Positions 10,870 to 20,850 of a DNA stretch of 64,000 bases are shown here, one piece after another; position 1 is the stretch's first letter, and each line of letters begins with the position of its first letter. The translations under genes were made by a program, and so were the position numbers. Source of the DNA: Aspidiotus rigidus. Its lineage: Eukaryota; Arthropoda; Insecta; Hemiptera; Diaspididae. Below the pieces are notes generated by a model, which saw only the letters and a list, made by a program, of their open reading frames with translations, was not told the DNA's origin and did no database searches. The stretch lies in NCBI GenBank assembly GCA_035079385.1, contig JAVHKY010000053.1, positions 3,286,001 through 3,350,000 on the forward strand, given 5' to 3'.

Positions 10870-11160
10870 GAAGTTGGTTTGAGATGGATTTGAAGTCAGT
10901 CAGCGTAGGTCACCACAACTTGAAATCGACCTACTAGAGCAGTCGTTTTCAAGTTGATAGAAGAACGCTCAGGAGTCGATTTGAAATCGACTCGCTGAGA
11001 TCGATTTGAAGTCTACCCGCATACACAACCAGATAACTACAAAATGACTAACTTGAAATCGACCCAACAGAGCTTTAGTTCGCTAGGAAATTTTGGAAAA
11101 TTCAACTCGAAATTGACATAGCAAAAAGTCGACGCCGACCTAAGGTCGATTTTAACGATT
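10870..11160 (-). repeat. TCGA-rich dispersed repeat, - orientation
   Basis: Landmarks GAGATGGATTTGAAGTCA, GAAATCGACC, AGAGCAGTCGTTTTCAAG and CGATTTGAAATCGACT. It fades out by about 11160. Confidence 0.6.
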
Positions 11161-13834
11161 GATGCATTTCCGATCAAGATTTTGAAATAAGTAAATTCTT
11201 GATCGATGCGATTCATCGCGTTCGCATTGTAAAATCGTCCAACTTCCAAGTACATATAATATATGAATGATTTTGAGCTCATCACGTAAGAAAATTTCTC
11301 TCTCCATATCCATCGATTTCTCAGATACAAGAAACCCTCTCATCGGCAAAAAGCCAATTAAAAAACGGTGTTTTGTTTTTATCATCTGAATGCAATCGTC
11401 GTTTCAAACATTGTGGAACTCGTCTCACCAAAGCGAGAATCGGAGTCCACCAAGGCGTTTATATTCGTATGCACGCGTCAACGAATCAGATTATTGAACC
11501 ACATTTTAATTCCAAACCTTCGACGGTTCGACGATTCCGAAGACGCGAGCCTCCAGACGAGGCTATACGGTTGTAAATCCATTATCAAACATAGATACTT
11601 AGCGTAAGCTTGAAGTTTGTCCCTGTGCCAAAACTTCTGAATTTTTCGGCAGAATTTCTTATTTCCTATTTTATGGAGGAAGAAAAGTTGATCACGATTT
11701 CGTGTAGTCGATTCACATGGCCGACCTCATTCACGCGCTCAATGTAGATCTCATAGTACAGGATTCGAAGAGTCTAAAGAATGTTCGTCGCACTTATAAT
11801 TCTGGGGTAATACGAAATGAGGCATTACGACTCAATCCATCATCATAACAATTATCTCGAGGTATATGTAGATATACGTGCACGTATAAATATGTCATTG
11901 TCACAATGGTAAATGAATTTGTAATGATCGGATGACTCAGTGCAGTATTTAAATACGAAAGTAGACATTAGGATGCGTGAATATTCGCCATTTCGTCTCT
12001 ACGAGTATCGTGATCAACATATTATCTATCATATTATAGGCTGCGTAAAACGTACGCCATGTTCTAGGAAAATCCCGATCTCAATCAGTGCGTGTAATCG
12101 TTGAACCTTATTACGACCACGAAAGCCTAGTAATCGATGAATGTATGCACCAATACCGATGAGATACTGGCGTTAAAACAAAGGCACAATTTTCGCGTTT
12201 GTAGGAGAACTGAACTCTGGTAACTTGTTCATCTTTACATCCCAATTTATAATCACCGCAATCGTTCTCCTTTCTATCGAGTACGCGGGTGTGAAACATG
12301 CGATCGCTCCGATTTCGAAAGTTCTCTCATAATTCCCTCGGCTCGTTCGCTTGTCGTCAGAATTTATCGATTTTTTTTCAAAAAGTCGTACTTATTATAC
12401 GAACGAAATGAGCTCGAAAGAAACGATTCGAATACGAGGAAATTCGAATTCGCGTGAGTAATACTTTCGTAACGAGTACGCTCACCCTGAAACGCATGAA
12501 GAAACTTCACTCTCACCTCTCTCTCTCTCTTCGCGGTCTTGGTAAAACGATCGCACACTCGGTCCAGACATACGATTTTTTCCAATTAACCGAAAGACGT
12601 GACAAGACGTACCTGATATAAACAATACCGCTTGGTATTTACACAGAGCCACACACAGGTTTTCTTTACTCCCCGGCTTCCTCGTCTTTTTATCCACTTT
12701 TCGAAAGAGTTAAAATTTTATTCTTTCTCGAGAACGCGAGTGGCCGTGAACAAGTCGAACCTTTGTGGTTACATAATATAATTGGTTCCAATTGATACAC
12801 TTCGATCGGGTTATCTGCAGCTCTTTTTCGCTGGAACTTAGAAAAACATTGTTTTTCTTGCAGATTTCAAGGACAACGCACATTCAGTTTAAATACTCGT
12901 ATAATGTATAATTCTTGAATCCGTGCAATCAGGGAGCATCTTCCGCAGCATCTAGACATCTCCACCCATTCGACAAGGTCACCTATCGGCCTATGTTCTC
13001 GAATCACTTCGATCTATATTATATATGCAAACGAGGAACTCGTGAGAAATAGCGAGGAAGGTAAATTAGGTCATATATGGAATCATCTTCATTATACAGA
13101 GCGAACGTCGGTGTGTCGTCGTCTCTTCTGCCTTGACTACCGTGACAGAATCGTCTGCTGTCTGCGGTTCGCCACTTACCTCTCTCAACAACCGGCATCC
13201 TTTTCCACGTATCTATAGGTACGATTACAAGGTTCGTGATGTAATTTTTTTCTTGAATTATGAATGTTCACGAGTTTATCAACTTATTAATTAAGTCGTT
13301 GAGTTATTCAACGCCTTAAGGAAACGACTAATGTATATGATTTGTAGCAACAAATAATCAGTAATTAAGACGAGAAGATATACTCTCACGAAACTTTCCG
13401 GGAAAGAGTATTCGCTGTAGTAGACGTCCCTTCAAGCGGAGAAGAATAATCAGTGACGGGACGTATCAAACGTTCGTAAATATTGTCAGATCAGCGATGG
13501 AATAATAAATTTTCAAATTGACACTCAGGTCAGTGGCTTAAATAGGAGACGGACACGATTTCAATTCGAGGAGCTCGAAAGAAAGCAAAAACTTCTAGTT
13601 CTTGAATACGTCTTACAATTATTCATTCATTACTTTTTATTTTGAGGATCTGGTCTCTTCCGTCTTACGAAAAATAACGAGTGACATTGTTGTCGTATCA
13701 TACGAGTATAGAGATAGGGTCGTGTTGGCCAATGCACCTTCTGCAATGGGAGCGAAAAATCGTAATCTTCTCTGAATCATGTTTCATGAATATTTACTTC
13801 TCTATCCTTTTTACGTAGGTAGTTGGAATTTTTG
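11161..13834. other. Apparently single-copy region, no gene recognised
   Basis: No internal repeats were seen and the composition is more balanced, with many CG dinucleotides (ACGAG, TCGCG), unlike the repeat-filled neighbours. Short open frames (62-97 residues) show no known domain. The - strand has strong donor-like sites (GAG|GTAAGT with the exon ending at 13180, CAG|GTACGT near 12611). The region could hold 5' non-coding exons or regulatory DNA of a gene outside the window. Confidence 0.4.
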
Positions 13835-13847
13835 AAAGACCTTTCTA
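13835..13847. repeat. Left target-site duplication of LINE copy 2
   Basis: AAAGACCTTTCTA occurs here and again at 15408-15420, directly after the poly(A) tail, so it marks both ends of the insertion. Confidence 0.85.
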
Positions 13848-15407
13848 GTTCTTGGCCTCAATTTCCACAACCGTCACTATTGGATCCCTCATATCAAACT
13901 AACTAAATCAAAATGCATTCGAGCACTCAATATCCTGAAATTCCTTCCCCACCCTAAAGAAGGTTGTAACCGAAAAAACCTTCTCCACCTCTACCAGAGC
14001 TTAATCCGATCCATCCTCGATTACGGATCACCCATTTGCGGTCTCGCCCCTCCCTCTCATTTAATACTACTCGACACCATCCAAAATTCTTCACTCAGAA
14101 TAGCTACTGGAGCATTCCGAACCAGTCCCGCTGAAAGCCTCTGTGCAGACACTGGCTTCCCCCCACTTCACTATCGACGCCTCAAACTGACAACCAACTT
14201 CCTCACAACTGTCCTACAATATCCGCAAACCCCCGTCCACCATCACATATTCCCCCCTCATCATAACCAAAATTCCTCGACCAATCTACGTTCCAACCTA
14301 GAACTCCAACTAGCACGCCCCTTCAAGTTCCATTGCCTTAACCACATCGTTCCCTCAACCCCTCCTTGGCTCTTTATTCTACCCAAAATCTATTCGCGAC
14401 CTAAAACGCCTCCCTCGTCTTTCAACTTCTCCCGAAGAATACCAAGCACAGTTTAACAAAATCCTTAACAATTTTCACAACCCTATACTATGTTTCACCG
14501 ATGGATCTAAATATCAAAACAAAACCGGCTTTGCTTACTCAATAGTTCACATCACAGTCTCTCACCGACACCGCAACACCGCATCCGTCTTTACCTTTGA
14601 ACTACAAGCAATCTTTAGCTGTTTAGAACACATCCTCACCAACCTACCCTCCCGTTTTCCTCTCAACCCATTTTTAGTCATTTCCGACTCCCTATCATCA
14701 CACGACGCCATATCCAACCACACTTCCTCCCACCCACTCATAAGTCGTATACACACTCTCATTAACACCTTCCATACCATCCCCATCCCATTATTCTCGA
14801 TCTGGGTACCTGGTCACAAGGGTATCCCAGGAAACGAAAATTTCGACAAAGCAGCAGAACTAGCAACCCAGAACCCATCAGTCAACCGCTCTTTCCTCCC
14901 CTCACGCTCAGATCTCTCCAAACACATCAACAAATTCATCACTCAAGCATGGTTCACTCATTGGTCTGATCTCAAATCACACTCAAACAAACTAGCCCAA
15001 ATTAAAAATATTCCCACCGCATGGGACTCTTCAAATTTGTCAACACGCAGAGAAGAATAGTCATCACCCGTCTCAGAATCGGCCACACCGGACTCACTCA
15101 CTCACACCCATCTCATCTCTCATCTTATGCCTCTCTCATGCCCTCACTGCTAATCTGAACACCCCGTATCCGTTCAACACGTCTTCTGCTGCCCCAACTT
15201 GACCCAACTCCGTAATTCCTTATCCATCCCTCACAACCATACAGAAGCACTTTCAGATCTCTTCCCCTCCATCCCTAACATATTCAACTTTCTACAACAA
15301 GCCAACTTCCTCTCACGCATATAATCACACAATCTAGCCGAGCTCATAGCCCTGAAGGCAGGCTGCTAGTAGCTCGTTAATTGAAAAGAAGAAAAAAAAA
15401 AAAAAAA
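13848..15407 (+). mobile_element. 5'-truncated LINE, copy 2, with 13-bp target-site duplication
   Basis: The insertion is bounded by AAAGACCTTTCTA at 13835-13847 and 15408-15420 and ends in poly(A) at about 15391-15407. It holds the last part of the reverse transcriptase (thumb side), a full RNase H and a C-terminal Cys/His segment, all broken by frameshifts. The clear duplication and modest decay suggest a younger insertion than the relics at 41-46 kb. Composition is C-rich on the + strand (many CC and CTC words), unlike its surroundings. Confidence 0.92.
13899..15323 (+). pseudogene. Broken LINE ORF2: reverse transcriptase tail, RNase H, Cys/His tail
   Basis: The first segment (from about 13899) reads KCIRALNILKFL, then SLIRSILDYGSPI and LRIATGAFRTSP, the pattern of the region after the RT palm in jockey-group LINEs. 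After a frameshift near 14370-14390 the RNase H reads CFTDGSKY (Asp codon at 14500), FELQAI (Glu 14599), ISDSLSS (Asp 14686) and GNENFDKAAELA (Asp 14845). These are four acidic residues in one frame, so the domain sequence is intact. Another frameshift lies near 15055, where RRE-stop should continue as IVITRLRIGHTGLTHS. The final part shows CPHC, a stop, SEHPVSVQHVFCCPNL, then a terminal segment to about 15323. The N-terminal endonuclease and RT catalytic core are missing. Confidence 0.85.
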
Positions 15408-15420
15408 AAAGACCTTTCTA

Positions 15421-16074
15421 AAAGTCCCCTTCCTATTTCTATCACCGTAAATTTTTTCACACAACACTCTGATTTTTTGCTCCGATGACGTCACCCTCTC
15501 CTGCTGGCACTTCTTTCGTCTTTAGCGATTCCAGGTGAAACGCATGATTTTTATTTTTTCAAGTTTCCTCTATCATCCCTTAACCACCAAAGCACATTGG
15601 TGACGTCACACTCTCCTACGACTTGTTTTTTTCCTTGACAATCAATATTAACCGAGCTTGAATCTATTTCATAGTATTAACTAGAACAGCCTTAGCCTAA
15701 AATCCTCTTCTGCGCTTAGTTTATCATATCAAAAAGAGTGATTTCGTTCAAAACTCCTTTATTATATCCCAGCTTAAGGGTTCAGAGATAGGTTTAAAAG
15801 ACCCAATAAGACCGGAACTCGATTTTTTTTTCAAGTTCCTAAATTAAGTCGAAGCTATTGATGACGTTACGAAGGTTGGAAGTGAACTCTTTCTGAAGAT
15901 GTGACCCTCATATTTGGAAATTAGCCTTAACACAAGGATTTCTTAGTTTGAAATTATTTTCTGGATCTAACTTATGTTTAGCCTAAGACTTCATCCTCTA
16001 TACTCATAACTCAACCTACGGGTTTGTAGCCCGATATTTTCCCTACCTATATGGAGGTTCAGAGCTTTTTTATG
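15421..16074. other. No gene recognised
   Basis: Moderately AT-rich with isolated TGACGTCA words (about 15484 and 15602). No open frame of note and no inverted ends seen. Confidence 0.4.
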
Positions 16075-16660
16075 AGACTGTGGGACTACTCTTGGAAAAA
16101 CCGAATGAAACAGTCACGGTTTTTCGACGCTAGAGCCCCTAATATATTGTATGTCAGGCCTAAAACAATGGAGGTAACGAAGGTCGAAAGTTTTCCGTCC
16201 CTAAAGTAAATGAAGGTCACTGATGACGTCATCACGCGTGAAGAAAACCCGTGACGGTCTCTCCAAGAGTAATCACAATCTTATAAAGTAGGTCAAGGTC
16301 AGTGATGACGTCGTCAAGAGTGACAGAAAACGTGACAGTTGTTCAAGACAATTTCTGCAGGATTAGTCCAAGTCAAAAACCACGAGAATTTTTCGTCACG
16401 GTTTTTCCAAGAGTAGACATAATCTTATAAAGTAGTTCAAGGTCACTGCTGACGTCATCAAGAGTGACAGAATTGTGACAGTTTTTCGTGACAATTTCCC
16501 TAGGAAAAATTTTCACAAAACTGTCAAAAAACCGCGCGGTTTTTGTAAGTGTTTCTTGTCCTGACGATTTTTCCAAAAGTAGTCCTAATCTTATAAAGTT
16601 GTTCAAGGTCACTCACAAAGTTATCAAGAATGACAGGGACCCGTGACAATTTTTTTTTAA
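16075..16660. repeat. Tandem/clustered repeat with TGACGTCATCAAGAGTGACAG core
   Basis: The order GGTTTTTCCAAGAGTA, CAATCTTATAAAGTAG, TTCAAGGTCACTG, TGACGTCATCAAGAGTGACA, GTGACAGTTTTTCGTGACAA recurs three to four times with a spacing of about 130-160 bp. A diverged cluster of the same repeat lies at 20570-20850. Confidence 0.75.
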
Positions 16661-16715
16661 ATTATTATCATTACACATGATTTACATAGTACGGCCTTTG
16701 AGCATTCTCCAGCAC

Positions 16716-16845
16716 AATGGATTGAATTATCGTGACGTCACAAGCTCCGTATCCGTTTACCCCAACGTACCCTACAGCCCGTTAAAATTGTCAATTTTAC
16801 CCTAAATTACCAACTTGGTTACAAGAATACTTTCGTGTCTAACCT
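16716..16845. repeat. Left-half copy of the 19807-20220 MITE
   Basis: GGATTGAATTATCGTGACGT, then TTTACCCCAACGTACCCTAC, then ACCCTAAATTACCAACTTGG match 19807-19905 closely in the same orientation. The right half is missing. A following piece (ACAAGAATACTTTCGTGTCT) also recurs, diverged, near 19163. Confidence 0.75.
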
Positions 16846-16854
16846 CTTGTATCG

Positions 16855-18440
16855 CTCCTATTGTTTGGGACACATTTATTTTTGGAATTTTAAATATCGC
16901 TTTAAACACATTTTGGATGTTTTAAACATCGGTTTTGAACATCATTTAAAATGACGTTTATTAAAACAACGTTCTACCTTTTTTTTTTTACTTTTTCAAC
17001 CCTCGAAAAACTGTCAAATATTTATTTTTATTGAAGAATAATAATTAAAAAATTGGTGACTTTATAACCCCTAACTCTGAGACTCCACAATTTTGTGACG
17101 TCATCGACCTGTGAAATCATCAGACTCGACCATCATCACACAGGCAGGGTTGCAAAAAAATGTTTGAAAAAAAACAAAAAACATGAAACAAAAAATATGT
17201 TTTTAAAAAAAAAACGAAAATATGTTTCTTTAAAAAAAACAAAATAATACGTTTTTTAATGTTTAAAACACGTTTTAAATTATGGTTCTTAATTCCTTGT
17301 TTAAAACACATTTTAAATGTTTTAAACCATTCCATTATTGTTTGGGACACATTTATTTTTGGAGTTTAAATCTCGTTTTAAACACATTTTGAATGTTTTA
17401 AACATCGGTTTTGAACGTCGTTTAAAATGACGTTTATTAAAACAACGTTCTACTTTTTTTTTATTTTTTACTTTTTCAACCCTGGAAAAACTGTCAAATA
17501 TTTATTTTTATTGAAGAATAATAATAAAAAAATTGGTGACTTTATAACCCCCAACTCTGAGACTATACAATTTTGTGACGTCATCGACCTGTGACATCAT
17601 CAGACTCGACCATCATCACACAGGCAGGGTTGCAAAAAAAAAACGTTTTTTTTTAAAAAACACACGTTTAAAACAAAAAATTTGGTTAAAACATTTAAAA
17701 CATTCTCATAAGAGCCAATGTGAATTTCTCGATTTTTGCTGTTTTAAACATGTTTTGAACACGTTTTAAACATCGTTTGTTTAAAACATCCAACCCTGCA
17801 CACAGGGTTGCAAAAAAATGTTTGAAAAAAACAAAAAACATGAAACAAAAAATATGTTTTAAAAAAAACAAAAAACAAAAAATATGAAACAAAAAATATG
17901 TTTTTTTAAAAAAAACGAAAATATGTTTCTTTAAAAAAAAAACAAAAGAATACGTTTTTTTTTTGAAAAAAAAAAATATATATTTTTTTTTTCAGTTGAA
18001 AACGGCTTAAATGTTTAAAAGACGTTTTAAATTATGGCTCGTAATTCCTTGTTTAAAACACATTTTAAATGTTTTAAACCATTCCATTATTGTTTGGGAC
18101 ACATTTATTTTGGGAGTTTTAAATATTGTTTTATACACATTTTGAATGTTTTGAACATCGGTTTTGAACGTCGTTTAAAATGACGTTTATTAAAACAACG
18201 TTCTACTTTTTTTTTTTTTTTTTTACTTTTTCAACCCTGGAAAAACTGTCAAATATTTATTTTTATTGAAGAATAATAATAAAAATATGGAAAAAATCGG
18301 TTTTTAATTTTTTTAATGTATCGAAAAAAACAAGTTTAAAATTAAAAGAAAAAAACACGTTTGAACATAATTCCGTATAAAACACAATTTTGATTTTTTC
18401 GTGTGTTTTAAACATCGTTTGTTTAAAACATTGCAACCCT
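16855..18440. repeat. Three-copy tandem repeat, unit about 480 bp
   Basis: Units begin TATTGTTTGGGACACATTTA at about 16860, 17340 and 18092. They run through TTTGAACATCGGTTTTGAAC-like sequence, GACGTTTATTAAAACAACGT, a T tract, TTTTCAACCCTGGAAAAACT, TTGAAGAATAATAATAAAAA, and in the first two a GTGACGTCATCGACCTGTGA segment. The spacing to the third copy is longer because of the hAT-like insert and A/T-rich filler. AAAACA/TTTAAAC words dominate the remainder. No gene. Confidence 0.85.
17625..17798. mobile_element. Short hAT-like MITE with perfect 8-bp duplication
   Basis: The 174-bp insert starts CAGGGTTG and ends CAACCCTG, and is flanked by CACACAGG at 17617-17624 and 17799-17806. An 8-bp duplication with CAGGG-type ends is the hAT signature. 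The interior is TTTAAAAC-rich, like the tandem repeat around it. Another right-end-like CAACCCTG occurs at about 18430. Confidence 0.8.
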
Positions 18441-18720
18441 GCATCACACACAACCTTGATAACGTCATCAACCTAGTTCACTTCTTGCCACCCAACCTTG
18501 GTGACGTCATTAGTCATCACCCCTAAATTTTGATCACATACACTTTTGGGTTGTCAAAAACCCGTGACGTCATCATCCTTAATCTTACTGGCTCATCACG
18601 CCGTCACATTATTACCACAACCCTAAGACTGTACACTTTTGTGATATCGTCAAGCCGTGACGTCATCATTGCATTATTAATTTATGTAAACCCCTCTCAG
18701 AAAACACATTATCCACATCA
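18441..18720. repeat. TGACGTCA-rich degenerate repeat
   Basis: GGTGACGTCATTAG, CGTGACGTCATCATC and CGTGACGTCATCATTG occur within 250 bp with related spacers (AACCTTGATAACGTCATCAA). The open frame across it is not supported as a gene. Confidence 0.5.
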
Positions 18721-19598
18721 AATAGGTGACAGTTTTTTTCGAGACGATTTTGCCCTAGTTCCACGAGATAAAACGCATGAAGGAAGAAAAAAACTTCGAA
18801 CACTTGAATTTGTAACGAATTAATTCAGTTTTTGCAATTCATGCTCAGAAAATTCAAGGTTCTAGAACTTGATTATTTTACAAATTCGTCACCTTAAGAA
18901 CAATTTATCAGTTCTTTTTTTTTCGTCGATGAGTTGAAGAGCTTTCCCACTTCACAGAGATGTATAAGCTTGGTGGGTAATGGTAAATGGTTTCTGGAAA
19001 TTGGGATAGGAAATATGGTAGGATCAGTGATTACAGTAAACGGTAGAAACAGACAGAGCGCAAATACCTGAAGGAATTAGAGATCGTATCGAAACTTATG
19101 TTGAGTGTGATGAGGTATAAGTAGAGCACAAGATAAAAAAGATTATACTTAATCAGTTAGCCTACAAGAGTACTTTCCGATCTAACCTCTTGTATCCCCC
19201 CTGAAGAACAAGGCCTCAAACATTAGGATTGTATCGAAGTTGTCGCACAGGCCAGACAGAAGGAAAGGGTCAAATCGGACATATTCAAGAGTAGCCGACC
19301 AAAATATATATTGTACACAAATATTGTCATTTTGGCAGTATTGGAAGGAGGAAATGAAAAAAGAATGAACCTGGAAGAATATAAGAGATGGGTGAGCGGT
19401 TTTGAAAAAGTACGCTCAAAATTTCATCATACCAGCGGATCTTAATTCATTACAGTATAATTATGTACTCACTTCACCATGCGATAATAATCATTACACA
19501 CATACCTGTAACATGGAAAAGAGAAAAAAAATTAATTTTCACCACAAATTACAATCACTTGTTCTGTTTTCAATTTCATGTTCAGCTACGTCCATTTA
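18721..19598. other. No gene recognised
   Basis: It contains one diverged repeat piece at about 19155-19205 (ACAAGAGTACTTTCC, TCTAACCTCTTGTATC) shared with 16820-16860. Otherwise nothing identifiable. Confidence 0.4.
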
Positions 19599-19783
19599 AG
19601 GAGCTCGAGAGCCGGTAAAATGGACAACCATTTTGTTTGTAAAATAAATTTAGCACCCTTTTGGTTAACATTGAAAACAAGATGGGTGTCAGACAGGCCT
19701 GCGCTTTTATCCCGTAATGAAGCCGTCAGCTGTCAGTAAGTTACAAATAAAATGGATGTCCATTTCACCTGCTCTCGAGCTCC
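19599..19783. mobile_element. Small MITE with about 44-bp inverted ends
   Basis: GGAGCTCGAGAGCCGGTAAA continuing into TGGACAACCATTTTGTTTGT on the left is the near-exact reverse complement of ACAAATAAAATGGATGTCCA and TTTCACCTGCTCTCGAGCTC on the right. About 185 bp in total. No coding frame and no clear target-site duplication. Confidence 0.8.
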
Positions 19784-19806
19784 CCAGTCCAATACACGAG
19801 AATTAT

Positions 19807-20220
19807 GGACTGAATTATCGTGACGTCACAAGCTCCGCATCGGTTTACCCCAACGTACCCTACAGCCGGTTAAAATTGTCAACTTTACCCTAAATTGCCA
19901 ACTTGGTTCGGAAACAAAAAAAAATGCTCCATAAGAAATACACAGGAACGTTTTGATCTTACTTTTAGATTTGAAAACCAGAAATGAATAAAGAACCGCA
20001 GGTACATTTCCAAATACTTGAAAACTTCCTACTTCTGAACATAAACACGTAATTGTCAATTTGAACGTATGATCGAAACGTTCCAGTGTATTTCTTATGA
20101 GAATCGATAGTGTGATAGAACCAAAAACAATGCAATCGATCACATTGAAGGGTTTTTGAAGCGTGTTCACGCGTTGTTGGTAGAGAGTTTACGATGAGTG
20201 ACGTCACGATAATTCAGTCC
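19807..20220. mobile_element. MITE with perfect 23-bp inverted ends containing TGACGTCA
   Basis: The left end begins GGACTGAATTATCGTGACGT and the right end is its reverse complement, finishing ACGATAATTCAGTCC at 20220. A second inner inverted pair exists: CATAAGAAATACACAGGAAC near 19930 against GTTCCAGTGTATTTCTTATG near 20080. A half copy lies at 16716-16845. No transposase. Confidence 0.85.
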
Positions 20221-20569
20221 CTTTAGCACATACAATATTAGGCTAGGTAAGGTAGGTGTATGGGTGGGAAAAGTGGACCAGCGTCTCTTTCCCTTCCTCG
20301 AGGATTTTAAGCAAGGTCCTGTGGTTTTGTCCTCTTCAGTCTCCTGACCTCCTGTCTTGGGTCCAGGGGAACAATTTGCACTAGTCCACCATGGTAAACT
20401 CGAGCGAACGCGCGCCTGACTGACGTCTAGGAATACAGTTTTACAGTGTTGTTTCTCCTCCAAGGTTTTTTTAATAACTTGAAAGACTCTGTGGACTTAG
20501 TCGATTGCCGTATGTTTTGATGGTCTCGTGCCACGATCTAACAAAATTAGTCTCTACATTATAAACTCG
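20221..20569. other. No gene recognised
   Basis: A 98-residue - strand frame crosses it (20167-20463) but extends into the MITE end and has no recognisable domain. Confidence 0.4.
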
Positions 20570-20850
20570 GTATGATGACGTCATCAAGCATGATAAAAAA
20601 TCATGAGAGTTTTTCGGAACGATTTCTCTGGGATTAGTCCCAGTCAAAACCCTCAGGAATATTTCCTGACGGTTTTTCCACGAGTAGTCCCAATCTTATC
20701 AAGTCAAAGTCACTGGTGACGTCATCAAGAGTGGCAAAAGATCGTGACGATTCTTCTAGGATTAGTCCCAGTCAAGAACCTTCGAAAAACCGTCAAAAAA
20801 CTGTGAACGGTTTTTTCAAGAGAGTGGACAATATTATAAGCATATAAAAT
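20570..20850. repeat. Second cluster of the TGACGTCATCAAGAGTG repeat
   Basis: ATTAGTCCCAGTCAA, GGTTTTTCCACGAGTAGTCC, CAATCTTATCAAG and TGACGTCATCAAGAGTGGCA follow the same order as in 16075-16660, about two units, more diverged. Confidence 0.7.

Noticed and set aside
12482..12697. 71-residue - strand frame ending near a CAG|GTACGT donor
   Set aside because: No known domain, no signal peptide and no matching acceptor with a continuing frame; kept only as part of the single-copy region note.
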